8,184 bases of DNA from assembly GCA_003519965.1 (NCBI GenBank), contig DOVS01000218.1, positions 1-8,184 on the forward strand, given 5' to 3'. The translations under genes and the position numbers were made by a program. The notes under the pieces are model-generated. The model did not search any database. It worked only from the letters and a program-made list of their open reading frames with translations, and was not told the origin of the DNA. Shown here piece after piece: positions 1 through 5,823 of the stretch (positions are counted from its first letter, which is position 1; every line of letters starts with the position of its first letter). Source of the DNA: Betaproteobacteria bacterium (GTDB taxonomy: Bacteria; Pseudomonadota; Gammaproteobacteria; Burkholderiales; UBA9220).

Positions 1-807
1 GGCCGGGAATAAACGACTGGAATCGGACTTTCCAGCCATCTTTCTGTTGGTCAGCATGACCTCCGCATCGCCATCCGTGAGAATGAGTTTGCGGACAACC
101 CGTTGAACGACGATGCAGCTGTCGTGCGGATCGTAATTGTAGTTGACGAGTTCTTTTTTACCGCCATCGTCCACGAACACCACCGGCAGTTCCTGCGCTT
201 TCTTGGGAAACCGGATAAAAGTAACCTTGCCGTTGTCGTAGACCACCGCAGGTTTTATGCTGCCGGAGCCGGCTACCGAATAATCGAAATTGCACGATAG
301 GCAATCCGCGTCCGCCGCCGGCGCTATTCCAACGCGGCGTCGTTCGGCGGCTTTTCGTCTGACGGCCTCGGCTTTTGCCGCGTCAAAATCGGCGATGACG
401 ACGTCCGGATAATTCCACGTCACGCGCTGGTACCATTTACCTCCTTTCGGACTGGACCGTAGGGTAATCTGATAGGAACGCTTGTTGGTGACTAGCGTCA
501 TGCTGGTAAAAATGCCATTACGCGTCGGCTTGACGAAAACATTCCTGCCGACAGGCTCCACTACCCACTCCACCGAATCGCCGATGGCCGGCGGAGCGGT
601 TAAGTGCTCGTCGCCCCCGATCTGGATGTCGGTCACCGTTTCGGGAAGCGTCAGGATCGTGTATGACTGGTTGGGATCGTAGCGAAAAACCACCAACTTG
701 TTGTCCGTCGCCATTGGATAGGCGACACTGTCGGCCATCACGGTTCCCGTCAAACATAAAAGCATCGAAATTGAGGCAACCACGATGAAAAACGTGCGGC
801 GAATCAT
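1..807 (-). CDS. virB9: VirB9/TrbG/CagX-family type IV secretion protein (3' end off window)
   Basis: This gene encodes a periplasmic/outer-membrane core component of a type IV secretion system, which in such systems forms the outer-membrane ring with VirB7 and VirB10. The frame is open for 269 codons from an ATG at 807 to the window edge, so the C-terminus is missing, probably only a small part given the usual family length of about 270-300 residues. Residues 1-25 form a signal peptide (basic MIRR, a hydrophobic stretch, cleavage likely after VMA). The C-terminal half shows the family's beta-sandwich pattern, including YDNGKVTFIRFP, LPVVFVDDGGKKELVNY and a late IVVQRVVRKLILTDG stretch. The start is well supported by AGGAGG at 815-820, seven bases upstream. 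It overlaps the virB8-like stop by four bases (ATGA), implying translational coupling. The symbol is by family only; TrbG-type naming is equally possible. Confidence 0.88.
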   Translation of the reverse strand, partial: MIRRTFFIVVASISMLLCLTGTVMADSVAYPMATDNKLVVFRYDPNQSYTILTLPETVTDIQIGGDEHLTAPPAIGDSVEWVVEPVGRNVFVKPTRNGIFTSMTLVTNKRSYQITLRSSPKGGKWYQRVTWNYPDVVIADFDAAKAEAVRRKAAERRRVGIAPAADADCLSCNFDYSVAGSGSIKPAVVYDNGKVTFIRFPKKAQELPVVFVDDGGKKELVNYNYDPHDSCIVVQRVVRKLILTDGDAEVMLTNRKMAGKSDSSRLFPA

Positions 808-1517
808 TGACCGCCCTCCTGAGAGTTGTTGATGTCTTCAGTAATATCGAAATTCGTGATCTGTAGTCCGATGGGATTGGTCAAAATTTCAGAGGCCGTT
901 TGCGGAGGAATGCAGTGAAAATGAATGGTGGCGATCAGATGCTTAACGTCCCGCTCTTTTCCGTAAGACCCCCGTTCCGACGTGGTAAAACGCACTAGCG
1001 ATGTGTTTCCGCCCACGAACGATACCGAGTTGATGTCTACGGCGCGGATATTCTGAGGGGTGTTAGTGATTTTGCCGATCGGGTTGTCTTTTTTGATCTG
1101 ACCGCGGAATTCGGCCACCGCATCGCCGGATGTGATGGACCAGGCGTCCTTCAGGTTTTTCACGGTTAGCGATGGATCGAGCAGATACACTTGGCGCACC
1201 CACTTCGCCAGAAAGTACCGCTTCTCGCGTTCTCCAGGCACGTATTTTTTTGCGGCGGCAGGATCGGCGGCGACATACCCGCTATCGCTCACCTTAACGA
1301 TGTACGGCATCACGCTTTTAAGGGGAAGCATTCTCCAGATGGCGATCGATAGCATCGTCACGCTCGCCGCGAGAACCATCGCCACAATAAACCACCGATT
1401 GCCGTTGACGGTTGGCGCGCCGGACGCCTCGAAGAATACTCGCTTCCCATCGTCCAACGACTCTTGAGGTATGGGAGAAAGCGTTCGCGATCGGCCGGGA
1501 AATTTTAGTTTACCCAC
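804..1517 (-). CDS. virB8: VirB8/TrbF-family type IV secretion inner-membrane protein
   Basis: This encodes a bitopic inner-membrane assembly factor of the type IV secretion channel, 237 residues, the normal family length. A short cytoplasmic N-terminus is followed by one membrane segment at about residues 42-61 and then a periplasmic NTF2-like domain. The family's NPxG motif is present near the end as NPIGLQITNF (about 214-223). The start is GTG at 1515-1517; an in-frame TAG lies about 30 bases upstream, so no longer start is possible, and a GGAAG Shine-Dalgarno sits at 1525-1529 with 7-base spacing. It is the first gene of the visible transfer operon and overlaps the virB9-like start by 4 bases. 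No virB6 or virB7 candidate lies upstream; the preceding 450 bases appear non-coding, so this may be the operon's first gene. Confidence 0.87.
   Translation of the reverse strand: MGKLKFPGRSRTLSPIPQESLDDGKRVFFEASGAPTVNGNRWFIVAMVLAASVTMLSIAIWRMLPLKSVMPYIVKVSDSGYVAADPAAAKKYVPGEREKRYFLAKWVRQVYLLDPSLTVKNLKDAWSITSGDAVAEFRGQIKKDNPIGKITNTPQNIRAVDINSVSFVGGNTSLVRFTTSERGSYGKERDVKHLIATIHFHCIPPQTASEILTNPIGLQITNFDITEDINNSQEGGQ
815..820 (-). promoter_or_regulatory. Strong Shine-Dalgarno for virB9-like gene, inside the virB8-like 3' end
   Basis: AGGAGG on the minus strand lies 7 bases from the ATG at 807 and inside the last codons of the upstream gene. Together with the ATGA overlap it fixes the start. Confidence 0.8.
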
Positions 1518-1754
1518 CGCTATGCTTCCAAGAGCGCCGTGAAACTATTCGTACCCGCGAACCCGCTCAATACCCTGTCGACGCAAGGTTGCTTCGATCT
1601 CGCCTTAAAAGGGGGAGTGCGTGGACAAATGTTCAGGAATCCCATGCCCGAAATTCTATGCGGCGCGCCTTATTGATTAGAGAGGAAAAATATCGATAAT
1701 CGGTTAGTTTTTACGTCGCGATCTCGGCGCGCTCTGCGCCGGGAAAAGCTGCAG

Positions 1755-1780
1755 AAGCGTCTATAGGGACGCTTGTTTTT
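1755..1780 (+). terminator. Intrinsic terminator-like hairpin (plus strand)
   Basis: A perfect 7-bp stem (AAGCGTC at 1755-1761, GACGCTT at 1768-1774) with loop TATAGG is followed at once by GTTTTTTAT. That is the shape of a rho-independent terminator for plus-strand transcription. No plus-strand gene ends just before it, so it may end a small RNA or block transcripts running antisense to virB8. Confidence 0.55.
1757..1771 (+). repeat. 15-base direct repeat, copy 1
   Basis: GCGTCTATAGGGACG is repeated exactly at 1870-1884, 113 bases further on. This copy is the core of the terminator-like hairpin; the second lacks the outer part of the stem and the T-run. Confidence 0.75.
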
Positions 1781-1869
1781 TATATTCAACCGGTTACGGA
1801 CGTTCCCGTTTTTCGGCGCCGTGCCGATTTTCCTGGAATATCGTAACTTGCCGATCATAAGGTAAACGC

Positions 1870-1884
1870 GCGTCTATAGGGACG
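1870..1884 (+). repeat. 15-base direct repeat, copy 2
   Basis: Exact second copy of the 15-mer at 1757-1771. It leads directly into the stem beginning at 1882. Confidence 0.75.
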
Positions 1885-1936
1885 GATGGAGCCAGGTGGC
1901 CGCCTGCGGCGATATCCCCGCTTTGTCGCCATCCGT
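1882..1936. other. Foldable segment: 8-bp stem enclosing two small hairpins
   Basis: ACGGATGG (1882-1889) pairs perfectly with CCATCCGT (1929-1936). Inside lie two weak hairpins, CAGG/CCTG and GCGG/CCGC, giving a possible three-way-junction fold. It could be a small RNA, a protein-binding DNA structure or chance; no U-run follows, so it is not an intrinsic terminator. Confidence 0.35.
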
Positions 1937-1938
1937 GT

Positions 1939-1958
1939 TTATATCAGAATCGATATAA
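1939..1958. promoter_or_regulatory. Operator-like palindrome
   Basis: TTATATC and GATATAA form a perfect 7-bp inverted repeat with a 6-base centre (AGAATC). It ends 7 bases before an ATG at 1966. The size and spacing are typical of a dimeric repressor site, and its AT-rich arms stand out from the surroundings. The cognate protein is unknown. Confidence 0.4.
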
Positions 1959-1965
1959 TTAACCC

Positions 1966-2076
1966 ATGAAGCCGCCGCGATTTACCGGCGACTCGCTCAA
2001 GCGCCTGCGGAATGAGGCCGCGGCTTACTCATTAAACGGAATCGTTAAGAACTTCTGCCCGGGGAACTGTTGCTGA
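1966..2076 (+). CDS. Doubtful 36-codon ORF, possibly the broken 5' end of a gene
   Basis: The ORF starts with ATG just after the palindrome and begins MKPPRFTGDSLKRLRNEAAA, which reads like the basic start of a regulator or DNA-binding protein. The rest (from about codon 22) lies over the 3' end of the opposite-strand gene that ends at 2025 and reads poorly (ends NFCPGNCC). No Shine-Dalgarno is seen. One reading is a plus-strand gene truncated where the minus-strand gene was joined on; the other is a chance ORF. Confidence 0.25.
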   Translation: MKPPRFTGDSLKRLRNEAAAYSLNGIVKNFCPGNCC

Positions 2077-2687
2077 AGCGCCGACTGGACTTTTTCGTAG
2101 ACTTCCCGTGAACGGGTTATCCCGGCATCGACTGAAGCGATCATTTGATTCGTTGTCGCCTCAAGCTTACTGTATTGAGCCGAGTAGGTTGTCTTTTCGG
2201 CCGTATCAAATTTCTCCTCATCCTTGGTTACTATATTCGCTCCTGATCTCATCCGACCGAATTCATCATCAGCCCGTGCATGGTGCTCCACGGTCTGTAA
2301 CAAAATGTGGTATTCCCTCTCGAGCCGCAGGAGCTCCATCAGCACCGTTGACCTCACTTCACCAGGATGATCCAGAAAAAAGTGCAACTCGTTGAAGTTA
2401 AATTCAATGTTTCTCATCATGCCGGATTGCGGTGAATCCATGCGTAGGGCACGGTCAGGGTCGTCGCGAATTTCATCTACATCGATATAGTGTTGGCGTA
2501 AATTTTCGTAGGTTTCATACAATGCCCGTATAGTAAAAATAGCTTTATTTGCGGCGGAAATTCTTTCGGCGCGCCGATTTGACTCCTGCGTCTTCCGCTC
2601 CGACATGAACGCCGCCCAGGCGCCCGCCCAGGCGCCAACAAAGGTTAAAACCAAGGGAGATACTAATCTGACGACTAGGTCTTGCAC
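2025..2687 (-). CDS. Membrane-anchored helical protein of unknown function
   Basis: I do not recognise this 220-residue protein. It has a single hydrophobic segment at about residues 6-28, containing the small-residue run GAWAGAWAAF, followed by a charged, largely helical body with heptad-like stretches (AERISAANKAIFTIRALYETYENLRQ, and a second around residues 170-210). This fits one membrane anchor with a cytoplasmic coiled-coil-rich domain. The GTG start at 2685-2687 is well supported by AAGGAG at 2694-2699 with 6-base spacing, the best ribosome binding site in this part of the window. It lies about 100 bases downstream of the PIN gene on the same strand, with a small hairpin (2705-2725) in the leader. 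It is probably accessory cargo; no enzymatic motif is visible. Confidence 0.72.
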   Translation of the reverse strand: MQDLVVRLVSPLVLTFVGAWAGAWAAFMSERKTQESNRRAERISAANKAIFTIRALYETYENLRQHYIDVDEIRDDPDRALRMDSPQSGMMRNIEFNFNELHFFLDHPGEVRSTVLMELLRLEREYHILLQTVEHHARADDEFGRMRSGANIVTKDEEKFDTAEKTTYSAQYSKLEATTNQMIASVDAGITRSREVYEKVQSALQQQFPGQKFLTIPFNE

Positions 2688-2704
2688 GGCGAACTCCTTT
2701 TAAA

Positions 2705-2725
2705 GCCGTCATGTATGTATACGGC
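2705..2725 (-). promoter_or_regulatory. Small hairpin in the leader of the 220-aa gene
   Basis: GCCGT (2705-2709) pairs with ACGGC (2721-2725), and the loop is rich in alternating AT. It stands five bases upstream of the Shine-Dalgarno at 2694-2699 and could be a weak terminator for the PIN transcript (a short T-run follows on the minus strand) or a translational element. The evidence is thin. Confidence 0.25.
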
Positions 2726-2787
2726 CACAACCTGGTAAGCAACCGACCCCATTAAGACGATTTGCGGCGATTTAGCGAAGGTGATTG

Positions 2788-3222
2788 TTAGCTATTTTTG
2801 TGACAAAATTTAACAAAATCGTTCCATTCCGAAGTAACGTGAAAAACATGAATGCTGAGTAATTGATAAATTTCATTTTTCTTTGAACAAATATCGCCTT
2901 TGTCGCTAGTTACAAATGCTTCGCATCCAGCCATATAAGCAGAGTCAAGGTGCTTAATATCTTTTTTGTTGTCATTTCCAATAATGCTAGCGATTTGCGC
3001 ATGCTTGTCTGATATTTTACCTATATCAGCCCAACTTGAACCACCTAGCTCGCCCCATGTGTAATTCATCTCCTCCCATGTGGGGTTGGATGGCGGGGCT
3101 GATTCCTTTATCTTTTTGTTTTTGTTTTCATAACAGAACTGAACTACCTTGATTAGTCCTCGCTGTTCCATACTTCGTAGTTCAGGAATATAGCCGCCAG
3201 TATCGCAATAAACTCGAATCAC
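2788..3222 (-). CDS. PIN-domain protein (predicted ribonuclease)
   Basis: PIN domains are metal-dependent ribonucleases found in toxin-antitoxin modules and RNA processing. From a GTG at 3220-3222 the product is 144 residues. It begins VIRVYCDTGGYIPEL, with the first acidic residue at D7. It has the typical late motif KDIKHLDSAYMAGCEAFVTSDKGD, giving D88, H91/D93 and D107. The longer frame from an ATG at 3288 adds 22 residues lying over the end of the helicase ORF that do not look like a PIN start. The GTG makes a 4-base GTGA overlap with the helicase stop, so it is probably translated by coupling; no good Shine-Dalgarno is seen. The gene is much AT-richer than its neighbours (18 of 60 G/C at 2821-2880), suggesting separate origin. 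No antitoxin gene is obvious beside it. Confidence 0.65.
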   Translation of the reverse strand: MIRVYCDTGGYIPELRSMEQRGLIKVVQFCYENKNKKIKESAPPSNPTWEEMNYTWGELGGSSWADIGKISDKHAQIASIIGNDNKKDIKHLDSAYMAGCEAFVTSDKGDICSKKNEIYQLLSIHVFHVTSEWNDFVKFCHKNS

Positions 3223-3851
3223 AATCGTACCGGGAACAACACCGTGGTAATGGTAAAGCAGAAGCCAGTGATAAATAGGTGGGTGCATTTAAGCGGGGGA
3301 CTACCCCCGTTGCGCATACCGATAACCGCCATGCGCATTAAGTCTTGAAAATCGATGGATCGATTACGTTTGACCAGGTCTTCGTAGGCGGCTACTAATC
3401 TGGCCGCTTCGTCATTAGCGCCTGATCCGGCGAGCGTAATGCGCGTTTCCTCGATGACGCGCATGGCCTCTTCCCGGGAAATATCAATCCCAGCCACGGC
3501 GGCGGCGCGAGAAGCAAAAGATAGTTGTTCCGCTTCCGTCAAAATACTAGCGCCACCCTTTATTTTTTTCGATTTCCTGAGCTGTCTGAAGGCAAGTCCG
3601 TGGAACGTGTTCGTGGAAATACGTTCGGACATCTCTTCGCCAACACGGGAGACAATGCGTTTACGCATTTCGTTTGCTGCGTCTCGAGTAAATGTTGCTA
3701 CTACAATCCTGGACTCTGGTGTTTTAGAAAGGATAGACGCCGCCTTTTCCACCAGGACGGTGGTCTTGCCCGATCCTGGGCAAGCCGCTACCAGACAATG
3801 GGATTCCTCGTCGACTGCGGACTGTTGAGCGAAGTTAAGTCGTGCCGCCAT
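3219..3851 (-). pseudogene. Truncated UvrD/Rep-type superfamily 1 helicase (N-terminal part only)
   Basis: The 210 residues match the start of a UvrD-like ATP-dependent DNA helicase. They include a Q-motif (LNFAQQSAV, 5-13), Walker A ACPGSGKTT (23-31), motif Ia VATFTRDAANEMRKRI (51-66), motif Ib-like TNTFHGLAF (81-88) and IDFQDLMRMAV (166-176). The homology runs to PPLKCTHLFI (185-194), exactly where DEFQDT (motif II, Walker B) should follow. Instead the frame reads TGFCFTITTVLFPVRL and stops. Motifs II to VI and domain 2 are absent from all three minus-strand frames below, so this cannot be an active helicase and is best called a deletion remnant, breakpoint near 3270. It begins 2 bases after the stop of the 310-aa gene and ends overlapping the PIN start. 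A short expressed N-terminal domain cannot be excluded. Confidence 0.78.
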
Positions 3852-3853
3852 TA

Positions 3854-4786
3854 CTAAGTGGAGATGCTGTTAAAGTATTTAGCGATTTTGCGGCGCACGG
3901 ACTCCACCGAATCAGAAAGATCGCCCAGCATCTGCCTAATTCTCCGTATCGCATCCGCTTTATCTTGTATGCTCATCTTGCCGTTCCAGCACAGCGTGTC
4001 GATGGATATCAGCAACGGGTCAATACTACGGAACGCCATGGAGATTGGCGAGACGATGCGGACAGTGACGGTTCTGAATTCGCCGGCGGTCACCTGAAGA
4101 TAATCCAGATTTTCCATGGCCATAGACTCCACAAGGGTATCTACGCGTTCGGTGTCGGCTTGGATTTCGTCCGCTATGCTGCCGGCGCGCGCTTTCCACA
4201 TATCCGCCAGCTTTGCCATCTCTTGCTGCGGAATCACCGCGCTGCCGCGTTCCGTAGCATAGGCTAATGCCCCGTCCAGCGGCATAAAGTGCCGCTCGAA
4301 CAACCCCCACGTATCGCGCAAGCGAGCGACAAACGTTACCTCATAACCGGTACGACGCTCAGTCTCCTCAATCAGACGCCTGCCGATCTCGCGCTGGCGC
4401 ATGGCGCGGGCGATTGCCGAGCGCTTGCGCGCTTCGGCAATCGCTTGATTAAGAACCGATTGGATGGCCCGTGCGGCATTGGCGTCCACCGCCTTTCCCG
4501 ACATCGCTTTTTTCACCACGGAAAGCGGGACACCAGCGAGATTGGACATCGTATCGCCCGGCATCTTCAACCGCTCCATGCGATATTTCAGTTCCTTTAC
4601 TTCCGCGAATTTTTCTTCTTCCGCGATATCCCCGACATCGGCAATCTCCGCATAGTCGCCTTCCTCCGCGCTTTCGGCGGGCGTTTCCTCACTTTGTTCT
4701 ATTTGTCGTTCTTCATCCCCGTCAACGCCGGCCTCCTCCACGCTTGCGCCAATATCGCTTTCCACTTCTTCCTGCAATTGAGCCAT
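3854..4786 (-). CDS. Acidic-headed protein with HTH-like segment, possibly an integrating-element protein of the DUF1845/AcaB type
   Basis: This is a 310-residue soluble protein. Residues 1-60 are strongly acidic (23 Asp/Glu) and probably disordered. Residues about 80-112 (LAGVPLSVVKKAMSGK followed by AVDANAARAI) resemble a lambda-repressor or LacI-type helix-turn-helix. A basic helix follows (ARKRSAIARAMRQREIGRR, near 118-136), then a helical C-terminal domain containing RLRDTWGLFERHFMPLDGAL and IDPLLISIDTLCWNGKMS. The C-terminal pattern loosely recalls DUF1845/AcaB-like proteins of conjugative elements, but this is from memory and tentative. The ATG at 4786 has GGGAG with 8-base spacing. 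The stop is 2 bases from the helicase ATG, so the two were one operon. It is transcribed divergently from the EAL gene. A DNA-binding or partition-type role is an inference. Confidence 0.6.
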   Translation of the reverse strand: MAQLQEEVESDIGASVEEAGVDGDEERQIEQSEETPAESAEEGDYAEIADVGDIAEEEKFAEVKELKYRMERLKMPGDTMSNLAGVPLSVVKKAMSGKAVDANAARAIQSVLNQAIAEARKRSAIARAMRQREIGRRLIEETERRTGYEVTFVARLRDTWGLFERHFMPLDGALAYATERGSAVIPQQEMAKLADMWKARAGSIADEIQADTERVDTLVESMAMENLDYLQVTAGEFRTVTVRIVSPISMAFRSIDPLLISIDTLCWNGKMSIQDKADAIRRIRQMLGDLSDSVESVRRKIAKYFNSIST

Positions 4787-4829
4787 TTGGATGCTCCCGA
4801 AACGACTCTTCCTGTCCGATCAATATTCT

Positions 4830-4850
4830 GACGGCGGGGAAATAGCCGTC
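4830..4850. promoter_or_regulatory. Hairpin in the divergent intergenic region
   Basis: GACGGC (4830-4835) pairs with GCCGTC (4845-4850) around a 9-base loop, between the divergent 310-aa gene and the EAL gene. It could be an operator or leader hairpin for either. No convincing -35/-10 pair was found in 4787-4922. Confidence 0.3.
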
Positions 4851-4889
4851 CCGGTCAAATGGTCCCGCGATAAAGCTATCTTTCACCGC

Positions 4890-4904
4890 CAGCCGCTGCG
4901 GCTG
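4890..4904. promoter_or_regulatory. Hairpin just upstream of the EAL gene
   Basis: CAGCCG-CTG-CGGCTG is a perfect 6-bp inverted repeat with a 3-base centre, ending 18 bases before the GTG start of the EAL gene and close to its Shine-Dalgarno. It could affect translation or serve as a protein site. Confidence 0.35.
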
Positions 4905-4922
4905 CCACATTAGGATTTGTAG

Positions 4923-5636
4923 GTGAAATCCTTTCTTACGCCCATATTCCAGCCTGTACTGTCATCCAGCGACGGACATCCCCTATTCTATCTGGAATGT
5001 CTGGCCCGTGTACGCAATGACGAAAGCCGGCAAAAACATATTCCGATATTCGAGAACGCGGATGCCGAACTGTTGTATCTGATTGATTCGGTGATGCTGG
5101 ATTACGCCGCTTTTTCCTCCGACCTGATGGGCGTGCGCATTGGAGTAAATGTGTCGAGAGAAACGCTGGGGCACGATTTCGGGCGATATTTGCGTCAACT
5201 GTCTCTCGTTCCGCATGACGTAAGGCGGCGTTTGATCGTAGAGATCGTCGAGGACGATTACACCAAGGGACCTGGGTACTCTGAAATGGCGCGTATGGTG
5301 GGTATGTTGAGCCAAACCGGATGCACGGTCGCGCTTGACGATATCGATCCTGAAAATGTCTCGTCTTGCGATGAACGCCTAGCCATGCACGCCGCAGTAT
5401 CATTCATTAAATTGTCCATGCCGGTAACCCGCAGGATCACCAGCGGAGACATTGCCTTGCTGTGCGAAGCATGCCGTATCGGCTCCTGGAAACCTGTTGT
5501 CGGTGAAGGAGTTGGCAACAGGGATATTTATATTTCGGCGGTCAACTTGTTTGACTACCTGCAGGGTTTTTTCCTTTCCATTCCCGTCAATATGCCAGAA
5601 GCCATGCGGAACTTGAATTTTAGGCTAAATGCGTAA
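4923..5636 (+). CDS. Stand-alone EAL-domain protein (c-di-GMP phosphodiesterase or sensor)
   Basis: EAL domains hydrolyse c-di-GMP to pGpG, or bind it when degenerate. The 237 residues are a single EAL domain with no sensor, GGDEF or membrane part. Signature positions are E25-C26-L27 (the EAL motif itself, ECL here, in FYLECLARVR), N76 in NVS, E107 in EIVE, D139-D140 in ALDDID, K163 in FIKLS, E195 in VVGEGV and Q214 in LQGFF. All metal- and substrate-binding residues I can identify are kept, so activity is plausible despite ECL. The GTG start at 4923 has AGGA at 4912-4915, seven bases upstream. It is transcribed away from the 310-aa gene. Its last codons (5592-5624) recur as DNA ahead of the following membrane-protein gene. 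Single-domain EAL proteins on mobile elements may lower c-di-GMP to affect biofilm or transfer; that is inference. Confidence 0.85.
   Translation: MKSFLTPIFQPVLSSSDGHPLFYLECLARVRNDESRQKHIPIFENADAELLYLIDSVMLDYAAFSSDLMGVRIGVNVSRETLGHDFGRYLRQLSLVPHDVRRRLIVEIVEDDYTKGPGYSEMARMVGMLSQTGCTVALDDIDPENVSSCDERLAMHAAVSFIKLSMPVTRRITSGDIALLCEACRIGSWKPVVGEGVGNRDIYISAVNLFDYLQGFFLSIPVNMPEAMRNLNFRLNA
5592..5624 (+). repeat. 33-base near-repeat, copy 1 (3' end of the EAL gene)
   Basis: It matches 5964-5996 at 29 of 33 positions, 372 bases apart, in the same reading frame. Here it encodes MPEAMRNLNFR at the EAL C-terminus; the second copy would read MSEAMQNLNLW. Confidence 0.8.
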
Positions 5637-5823
5637 CATGTTAATTAACCAAAAAAGAATTACCCCCCCCCCCAGGGTGATGACGGCGATGAAAGCACAG
5701 AACTGCGACGAGCGTTTGGCACTGGGCGCCGAAGCGGGCTATGCAGACATCGCCGGAGCCCCGGTAATGCACAGTGCCCGGCCGCCGGATGCCGAAATGC
5801 CGACTCCGGATGGAGGTCGCTAG
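5629..5823 (+). CDS. Doubtful small ORF spanning the poly-C tract
   Basis: The 64-codon frame starts at an ATG overlapping the EAL stop and reads through the C-tract as ThrProProPro. A shorter start is the ATG at 5680, preceded by AGGGTG, giving 47 residues (MTAMKAQNCDERLALGAEAG...). There is no recognisable domain, no membrane segment and no strong ribosome binding site. Its last bases form a hairpin (5822-5836). It may be a decayed or chance frame within the structured spacer. Confidence 0.22.
   Translation: MRNMLINQKRITPPPRVMTAMKAQNCDERLALGAEAGYADIAGAPVMHSARPPDAEMPTPDGGR

Larger units (their letters stand above)
1518..1965. other. Non-coding region between the transfer operon and the cargo genes
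   Basis: About 450 bases without a convincing gene on either strand. Open frames here are short, lack ribosome binding sites and translate to low-quality peptides (one minus-strand frame at 1670-1858 is rich in Arg, Lys and Asn). The region holds a terminator-like hairpin (1755-1780), a 15-base direct repeat (1757-1771 and 1870-1884), a foldable segment closed by an 8-bp stem (1882-1936) and an operator-like palindrome (1939-1958). An imperfect inverted repeat also lies at about 1572-1589 (minus strand ACCTTG...CAGGGT, 5 of 6 pairs), upstream of virB8, where its promoter would be expected; no clear -35/-10 pair is seen. It is a plausible place for promoters, an origin of transfer or a small RNA, but none is shown. 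Confidence 0.55.

Noticed and set aside
1670..1858. 62-codon minus-strand ORF upstream of virB8.
   Set aside because: Arg/Lys/Asn-rich translation, no ribosome binding site, and it covers the terminator-like hairpin. Judged to be non-coding.
1757..1884. The TATAGGGA in both copies of the 15-base repeat resembles the start region of a T7-type phage promoter.
   Set aside because: The upstream recognition part of the promoter is absent, and the motif is explained as the loop and arm of a hairpin. No phage polymerase gene is in view.
3223..3288. Longer PIN start at ATG 3288 (MHPPIYHWLLLYHYHG...).
   Set aside because: The added 22 residues lie over the helicase tail and do not resemble a PIN N-terminus. 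The GTG at 3222 places the first acidic residue correctly and overlaps the helicase stop as GTGA.
4722..4910. A 62-codon minus-strand ORF (MWQPQRLAVKDSFIAG...) ahead of the 310-aa gene.
   Set aside because: The first two thirds read protein-like, but there is no Shine-Dalgarno, it overlaps the 310-aa gene by 65 bases in another frame, and its tail is low-complexity Arg/Gly. Left out unless homologues appear.
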